A DNA stretch of 13,421 nucleotides, taken from contig PALK01000008.1 of the NCBI GenBank assembly GCA_002710765.1, forward strand, positions 1-13,421. Direction: 5' to 3'. Position 1 is the first letter of the stretch, and each line of letters starts with the position of its first letter. Made by a program: the position numbers and the translations under genes. The notes below the pieces were generated by a model. It was not told the origin of the DNA, ran no database searches, and worked only from the letters and a program-made list of their open reading frames with translations. This stretch comes from Rickettsiales bacterium (GTDB lineage Bacteria; Pseudomonadota; Alphaproteobacteria; Methylaequorales; Methylaequoraceae). This document shows, piece after piece, positions 9,127 to 13,421 of the stretch.

Positions 9127-10404
9127 TTACCACTTTTTTTGAAATTTATTTCTAATAACTATTGCAAATCCGTTCATTAAAATCAAAAAAGTTAATAATA
9201 CTAATACACCTGCTGCTGTCAATTCAACAAATCCTCTTGCTGCGGTACTTTTCCAGAGATATATTTGAACTGGTAAAACAGTAGAAGAGTCTAAAAAAGA
9301 ACCAGGAACATCAACAATAAATGCAACCATACCAATCATTAAAAGTGGCGCTGATTCCCCAAGAGCTTGAGACATACCAAGAATAGTTCCTGTAAGTATG
9401 CCTGGTGTTGATAAGGGTAAAACATGATGTGTAACTGTTTGAATTTTTGTTGCTCCTAATCCAATTGCTGCTTCGCGAATCGATGGCGGAACAGCTTTTA
9501 GTGATGCTCGAGTTGCTATAATTATTGTAGGTAAAGTCATTAACGCTAATACTAAGCCTCCGACAAGAGGTGCTGATCTAGGTAAGTGCATTACATTTAA
9601 AAAAATTGCTAAGCCTAACAACCCAAAAATAATAGACGGAACAGCTGCTAAATTATTAATATTGACTTCTAAAAAATCAGTAAATTTATTCTTGGGAGCT
9701 AATTCCTCTAAAAATACCCCAGCGGCAACTGCAAGAGGAAAAGATAGGATAAGTGTAATAATTAATGTAAAATAGGAACCCATTAATGACCCCCATATTC
9801 CTGCTTGTTCAGGCTCTGTTGAGTCAGCAGAAGTAAAGAAATTATTGTTGAAACTAAATTTAATTTTTCCATTCTCTTTGAGATTATTAAACCATAAAAG
9901 TTCTTGATTTGAAATAAGTCTATCTTCTTCAACAATATTAGCCATTTCAGGGTTTTTATGTATTACATCCAAAGTTGAGGAAACAAGTAGCCATAAATTT
10001 TTTTTTTGGTTAATTAAAGAAATATCATTCTCAATCATTTTAAAGAGTCTCTCTTCTTCTGAACTAGAGATGAAATTACTTATTTTTTTTAATTCTGCTT
10101 TGTCTTTAATTTCTGGAAAAGCGATTTTTAAGGAATTAGTGATTATTTTTTTAAAGTTTGCATATCTTATCTCCCCGATATCTCTTGTTGCCTGTGGATC
10201 TATAATTTTTTCATCAAAAAAGACTTCTAATTGTAACTTTGTAGAATAAAATGCGTTTTTTCCTTCATTGAAAATAGAAAAAAGTATTACTGAGAGGAAA
10301 AGTAGTGAGGTAAATATTCCTAAAACTCCCATTAATTTGAAGTTTTTTTCAGAACGATTTCTTTTTTTCAGCGAATCTCTGATTAGGTCTACATTTTTAG
10401 TCAT
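9127..10404 (-). CDS. pstA: Phosphate ABC transporter permease PstA, long alphaproteobacterial form
   Basis: PstA is one of the two inner-membrane channel subunits of the Pst importer. At 425 residues it is much longer than the roughly 300-residue enterobacterial form. After a basic N-terminus and one transmembrane helix (about 26-46) comes a soluble insert of about 150 residues (50-200), which I take to be the DUF3333-type periplasmic domain of alphaproteobacterial PstA. The transport domain follows, with helices from about 205 onward and the ATPase-contacting EAA loop [21 protein letters not shown] (310-330). [11 protein letters not shown] (348-358) and the last helix (about 395-415) are PstA-typical. 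It overlaps pstC by 8 nt, and AGGGA precedes its ATG at normal spacing. Confidence 0.96.
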   Translation of the reverse strand: MTKNVDLIRDSLKKRNRSEKNFKLMGVLGIFTSLLFLSVILFSIFNEGKNAFYSTKLQLEVFFDEKIIDPQATRDIGEIRYANFKKIITNSLKIAFPEIKDKAELKKISNFISSSEEERLFKMIENDISLINQKKNLWLLVSSTLDVIHKNPEMANIVEEDRLISNQELLWFNNLKENGKIKFSFNNNFFTSADSTEPEQAGIWGSLMGSYFTLIITLILSFPLAVAAGVFLEELAPKNKFTDFLEVNINNLAAVPSIIFGLLGLAIFLNVMHLPRSAPLVGGLVLALMTLPTIIIATRASLKAVPPSIREAAIGLGATKIQTVTHHVLPLSTPGILTGTILGMSQALGESAPLLMIGMVAFIVDVPGSFLDSSTVLPVQIYLWKSTAARGFVELTAAGVLVLLTFLILMNGFAIVIRNKFQKKW

Positions 10405-11782
10405 ATTGTTCCCTGTATTTTTTTACTATTTTTAAAGCGAACACATTAAGTATCAATGTTGTGATAAACAAAGTTATTCCTAATGCAAAAGCTGCCAATG
10501 TTTTTGCGCTATCAAATTCTTGATCACCAATTAACAATGTAACAATTTGAACTGTAACGGTTGTAACTGCTTCAAATGGATTAGCGGTTAGTCTGGCTGC
10601 AATTCCAGCTGCCATTACTACGATCATTGTTTCTCCGATAGCTCTTGATATTGCTAATAAAACTGCCCCGACAATTCCAGGAAGTGCAGCTGGGAGAACA
10701 ACTTTTTTAACTGTTTCTGATTTTGTTGCCCCAAGAGCATATGAACCATCTTTTAGAGATTTTGGGACTGCAGAAATAACATCATCTGATAAAGAGGATA
10801 TAAAAGGAATAATCATTATACCCATCACCCCCCCTGCCGCTAATGCGCTTTCGGAAGCAATATTAAAACTAAAGAAGTTTCCTAATTCTTTTAAAAAAGG
10901 TCCAACAGTAATAGCTGCAAAAAAACCATATACAACAGTTGGCACACCTGCCAGAATCTCTAATAAAGGTTTTACTATTGATTTAATAAAGGGGTTTGAA
11001 TATTCAGAAAGATAAATGGCAGAAGATAGACCAACGGGGATAGCTACAATCATAGCAGTAATTGTTATTAAGAGTGTTCCAGCAAAAACGGGTATCGCTC
11101 CAAAAGAACCTTGGCTTGCAACTTGATCTTCTCTTATTGCCGTTTGTGGACTCCAAGATAGACCAAATAGAAAATCAAAAACAGATACTTGATTAAAAAA
11201 TCTTAATGCTTCAAAAATAAGTGAAAATACAATTCCTATGGTAGTTATTATAGCTACTACTGAACATAGAATTAAAATTATAACGGTGTAATTTTCAACT
11301 TTTTGACGAGAACGAAAGCCAGGTTTTATTTTTTTTAGTGCCAAAAAACTTAAAAAAATACAAACTAAAATAATCCCAAAAAGTACTAATGAGTCAGAAC
11401 TCATTTTAATCTTGTTATAATAAGCTGCACTTTCGATTAGATTCGGATCCGTGCCTGGGAATGGGTTAATAATATTTATTGATTTTATTCTATCTACAAG
11501 CATAGAAGAATCTCCAGGAAATTCATCGATAACTATTTCTGGAAGCTTTGCAAGAATTAAATTATCAATTATTGGTCCTTTAATAAATGCCCAGCTTATT
11601 AGAAAAACTAGAGCAGGCAATATTAACCACAACAAAGAATAAATTCCGTAATATCGAGGTAAGGAGGGTAGTTTGAGCCCTTTATTTAGCTTTGAGTTAA
11701 TTCTTAGGGCTTTGGTGTTTCCATACCAAAAACTTAGAATAGAAAATATTAATATGAAGACACCGAATGACCATAGGCCCAT
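10397..11782 (-). CDS. pstC: Phosphate ABC transporter permease PstC, long alphaproteobacterial form
   Basis: PstC pairs with PstA to form the inner-membrane phosphate channel. The 461 residues exceed the roughly 320 of the enterobacterial protein because of an N-terminal extension. That extension has two helices (about 3-20 and 47-67), a soluble stretch (about 70-128) and another helix (132-150), resembling the PstC-associated DUF3708 region. The conserved permease follows: a helix at 165-195, FGAIPVFAGTLLIT (227-240), LLEILAGVPTVVYGFFA (273-289), the EAA loop DGSYALGATKSETVKKVVLP (345-364) and AIGETMIVVMAAG (381-393). The gap from pstS is 23 nt with no terminator hairpin. No strong ribosome binding site precedes the ATG. 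Confidence 0.96.
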   Translation of the reverse strand: MGLWSFGVFILIFSILSFWYGNTKALRINSKLNKGLKLPSLPRYYGIYSLLWLILPALVFLISWAFIKGPIIDNLILAKLPEIVIDEFPGDSSMLVDRIKSINIINPFPGTDPNLIESAAYYNKIKMSSDSLVLFGIILVCIFLSFLALKKIKPGFRSRQKVENYTVIILILCSVVAIITTIGIVFSLIFEALRFFNQVSVFDFLFGLSWSPQTAIREDQVASQGSFGAIPVFAGTLLITITAMIVAIPVGLSSAIYLSEYSNPFIKSIVKPLLEILAGVPTVVYGFFAAITVGPFLKELGNFFSFNIASESALAAGGVMGIMIIPFISSLSDDVISAVPKSLKDGSYALGATKSETVKKVVLPAALPGIVGAVLLAISRAIGETMIVVMAAGIAARLTANPFEAVTTVTVQIVTLLIGDQEFDSAKTLAAFALGITLFITTLILNVFALKIVKKYREQYD

Positions 11783-11805
11783 GAAATTATATACCCATTA
11801 AGAAG

Positions 11806-12855
11806 TTATTTTTTTAAAACTTTAGAATCAAACTTTACAAGTTTGGTTCCATTTTCTTGAAATTGAGCTCTTTCTTTTTCTGGAAGAGGAATCAGACCTT
11901 TAGAGTTTAAATACCCATCTGGACCAATAGCTTTTTCAGAAGTAAACTCTTTTACATACTCCTTAATACCCGGAATTACAGCAGCATGTGCATTCTTGAT
12001 ATAGAAGAAGAGTGAACGAGAAACTGGATAATTTCCAGATGAGATCGCTTCAAATTCTGGAAAAACACCATCTACTTTTGATGCTTTAACTTTATCTCTG
12101 TTCTGATCTAAGAATGAATAGCCAAAAACTCCAACAGCTCCAGGATCGGCAACTAGCTTTTCGATTATAAGATTGTCATTCTCACCAGCTTCAACGTATG
12201 GACCGTCCTCTCTGATTGATCTACACTGAGCTTTATACAATTTTTTATCTTTCTTTTTTAATGCTTTTCTTCCAGGGAATTTTTTACATCCTCTTTCAAC
12301 AGCAAGCTCATTAAATGCATCTCTTGTTCCAGAGGTTGGTGGTGGGCCAATTACAACTATAGGAGCGTCCGGCAAAGAGGGATTTACTTCTTTCCAAGTT
12401 TTATATGGATTAGGTTTAACAGTATCTCCATTTACATCAGCTGGGACATCTTTGGCTATAGCAAGATAAATATCCTTAAGTGACAATTCTAGCTCTGGTC
12501 CTGACTTTGCATTAGCTAATGCAATGCCATCAAAACCAACTTTAATTTCAGTAATGTCAGTAACACCATTTTTAGAACATTTCTTTACTTCTTTCATTTT
12601 TATTCTTCTAGAAGCATTAGTTATATCTGGATGCTGTGTACCTAAACCAGCGCAAAAAAGTTTTAATCCTCCTCCTGAGCCGGTTGACTCAATAACGGGG
12701 GTTTTAAAACCACTTGATTTTCCAAATCTTTCAGCAACTACAGTTGCAAAAGGATATACTGTTGAAGACCCAACGATTTTTATTTGATCACGTGCGATGA
12801 CCTGACTAGATAAGCCAATGGCTAAAGCAGTTGCAGCTAACAAAGTTTTTTTCAT
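11806..12855 (-). CDS. pstS: Periplasmic phosphate-binding protein PstS
   Basis: PstS captures inorganic phosphate in the periplasm and delivers it to PstC-PstA. The 349-residue precursor has a clear signal peptide (basic MKK, hydrophobic core to about residue 18) with probable cleavage after VIA (residue 21). Phosphate-ligand segments are visible: GSSTVYP (29-35), STGSGGG (57-63) and TSGTRDAFNEL (174-184). SRR at 82-84 and the late EKLVADPGAVGVFGYSF are typical of the family. A strongly basic segment (191-213, many Lys) sits between Cys190 and Cys211; Cys68 and Cys93 form another possible disulfide pair. The start is well supported: AAGGA lies 6 nt upstream (12862-12866). It is the first gene of the pst operon and lies directly behind a Pho box. 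Confidence 0.97.
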   Translation of the reverse strand: MKKTLLAATALAIGLSSQVIARDQIKIVGSSTVYPFATVVAERFGKSSGFKTPVIESTGSGGGLKLFCAGLGTQHPDITNASRRIKMKEVKKCSKNGVTDITEIKVGFDGIALANAKSGPELELSLKDIYLAIAKDVPADVNGDTVKPNPYKTWKEVNPSLPDAPIVVIGPPPTSGTRDAFNELAVERGCKKFPGRKALKKKDKKLYKAQCRSIREDGPYVEAGENDNLIIEKLVADPGAVGVFGYSFLDQNRDKVKASKVDGVFPEFEAISSGNYPVSRSLFFYIKNAHAAVIPGIKEYVKEFTSEKAIGPDGYLNSKGLIPLPEKERAQFQENGTKLVKFDSKVLKK

Positions 12856-12861
12856 TATTTT

Positions 12862-12866
12862 TCCTT
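12862..12866 (-). promoter_or_regulatory. Ribosome binding site of pstS
   Basis: AAGGA on the minus strand lies 6 nt before the pstS ATG. It is one of the better Shine-Dalgarno sequences in the window and confirms the start that gives a proper signal peptide. A strong site fits the high expression usually seen for PstS. Confidence 0.75.
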
Positions 12867-12916
12867 ATTATGTTAAAAGTTAAACCATAAAACTAAACAT
12901 AACAGAAGATATAAAT

Positions 12917-12945
12917 ATTACAGAATTGTTACAGTTTTATGACAT
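12917..12945 (-). promoter_or_regulatory. Triple Pho box (PhoB binding site) upstream of pstS
   Basis: Read on the minus strand, three 7-bp half-sites follow each other with AT-rich 4-bp spacers, giving an exact 11-bp period: ATGTCAT (12945-12939), CTGTAAC (12934-12928) and CTGTAAT (12923-12917). The known PhoB consensus is CTGTCAT, a 4-bp AT-rich spacer, then CTGTCAT or CTGTCAC, so each half-site matches at 6, 5 and 6 of 7 positions. A further CTGTTAT (12905-12899) lies downstream but out of phase. The site ends 61 nt before the pstS ATG, a sensible activator position. Several TATAAT-like hexamers follow (for example TATATC or TATGTT), and I cannot choose a -10 among them. This predicts PhoB activation of pstSCAB-phoU-phoB, including autoregulation of phoB. 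Confidence 0.8.
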
Positions 12946-12974
12946 CTCTTTTTTCTAACATTCTTAACTAAATT

Positions 12975-13421
12975 CTAAAAAATCTCTTTGTTATTCGCAC
13001 TCAATTTATTTGTAAAGAAGATATTAATCATCATCATTATTGTTGAAGTTGCTAAGCAAAAAATTATGCCTCCAAATTGATATGAAATTCCAGAAAATAG
13101 AGTTCCAAAGAATCTTCCAAATGCATTTGCCATATAATAAAAACCTACATCTAGGGCAACTCTATCTTTTTTCGTAAATTTTAAAATTAAATATGAATGT
13201 AAAGACGAATTTACGGCAAAGAAAAATCCAAAAGTAATCAATAGAATAATAGTAATTATTAATTGTATTTGTTCAGATTTGCTGACTAAGTAAATTAAAA
13301 AAGTGAATATTAACAATGTTATAAATAAAAATTTACACCATTTTTTTGATTCATTTACTAATGATTGTTCAGATCTTGTTTTTAAATTTATTATCGATGG
13401 TCCCATAGCTTGGACAATACC
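12975..13421 (-). CDS. arsJ: ArsJ-like organoarsenical efflux MFS permease, C-terminal part; start outside window
   Basis: This is the last 148 residues of a major-facilitator transporter; the frame stays open to the window edge, reading GIVQAMGPSII upstream of an internal Met. The fragment has hydrophobic segments that fit four membrane helices. Its core, AVNSSLHSYLIL then DRVALDVGFYYMANAFGRFFGTLFSGISYQFGG, is close to the pattern I know from ArsJ (NSAVHSYLIL, VALNVGFYYMANA-GRL-GTLLSG--YQ). ArsJ exports 1-arseno-3-phosphoglycerate, made when GAPDH uses arsenate in place of phosphate, and so detoxifies arsenate. The gene lies upstream of pstS on the same strand, 119 nt away, but the Pho box lies after it. 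A GAPDH gene would be expected beyond the window edge. The MFS call is firm; the ArsJ call rests on recalled motifs. Confidence 0.75.
   Translation of the reverse strand, partial: GIVQAMGPSIINLKTRSEQSLVNESKKWCKFLFITLLIFTFLIYLVSKSEQIQLIITIILLITFGFFFAVNSSLHSYLILKFTKKDRVALDVGFYYMANAFGRFFGTLFSGISYQFGGIIFCLATSTIMMMINIFFTNKLSANNKEIF

Noticed and set aside
11783..11805. Possible attenuator or processing hairpin between pstS and pstC, as occurs in operons where the binding protein is made in excess.
   Set aside because: The 23-nt gap shows no inverted repeat that would form a stable stem.

Overview
The window is a gene-dense, very AT-rich stretch of bacterial chromosome. The gene order dnaK-dnaJ-dapB, a DUF2244 gene beside a PfkB-type sugar/nucleoside kinase, and a long-form pstC/pstA transporter operon ending in phoU-phoB point to an alphaproteobacterium. 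The low G+C, tiny intergenic gaps and overlapping genes fit a streamlined marine lineage such as SAR11/Pelagibacterales. That lineage call is inference; no rRNA or tRNA gene is present to settle it.

Layout. Bases 1-3540, plus strand: the 3' part of dnaK, then dnaJ, dapB and a small predicted lipoprotein of unknown function, tightly spaced and closed by a hairpin-plus-T-tract terminator. Bases 3519-3992, minus: a DUF2244 membrane protein. Bases 4048-5028, plus: a PfkB-family kinase, probably adenosine kinase. Bases 5021-6955, minus: a two-domain glycosyltransferase (GT2 joined to GT9) that overlaps the kinase end-to-end. Bases 7003-12855, minus: a complete pstS-pstC-pstA-pstB-phoU-phoB phosphate uptake and response operon. 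Bases 12975-13421, minus: the C-terminal third of an ArsJ-like organoarsenical efflux permease that runs off the window.

The clearest regulatory signal lies upstream of pstS: three 7-bp PhoB half-sites spaced exactly 11 bp apart (12917-12945). The likely circuit is that phosphate shortage activates PhoB, PhoB drives pstSCAB-phoU-phoB, and the Pst system scavenges phosphate. Such a transporter also admits arsenate, so the ArsJ-like exporter immediately upstream is functionally sensible. The sensor kinase gene phoR is not in the window. No mobile element, CRISPR array, RNA gene or wholly new system was recognised. The less ordinary items are the Pst/ArsJ pairing, the triple Pho box, the GT2-GT9 fusion just downstream of phoB, and the unknown lipoprotein behind dapB. 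No gene-free stretch exceeds about 120 bases.
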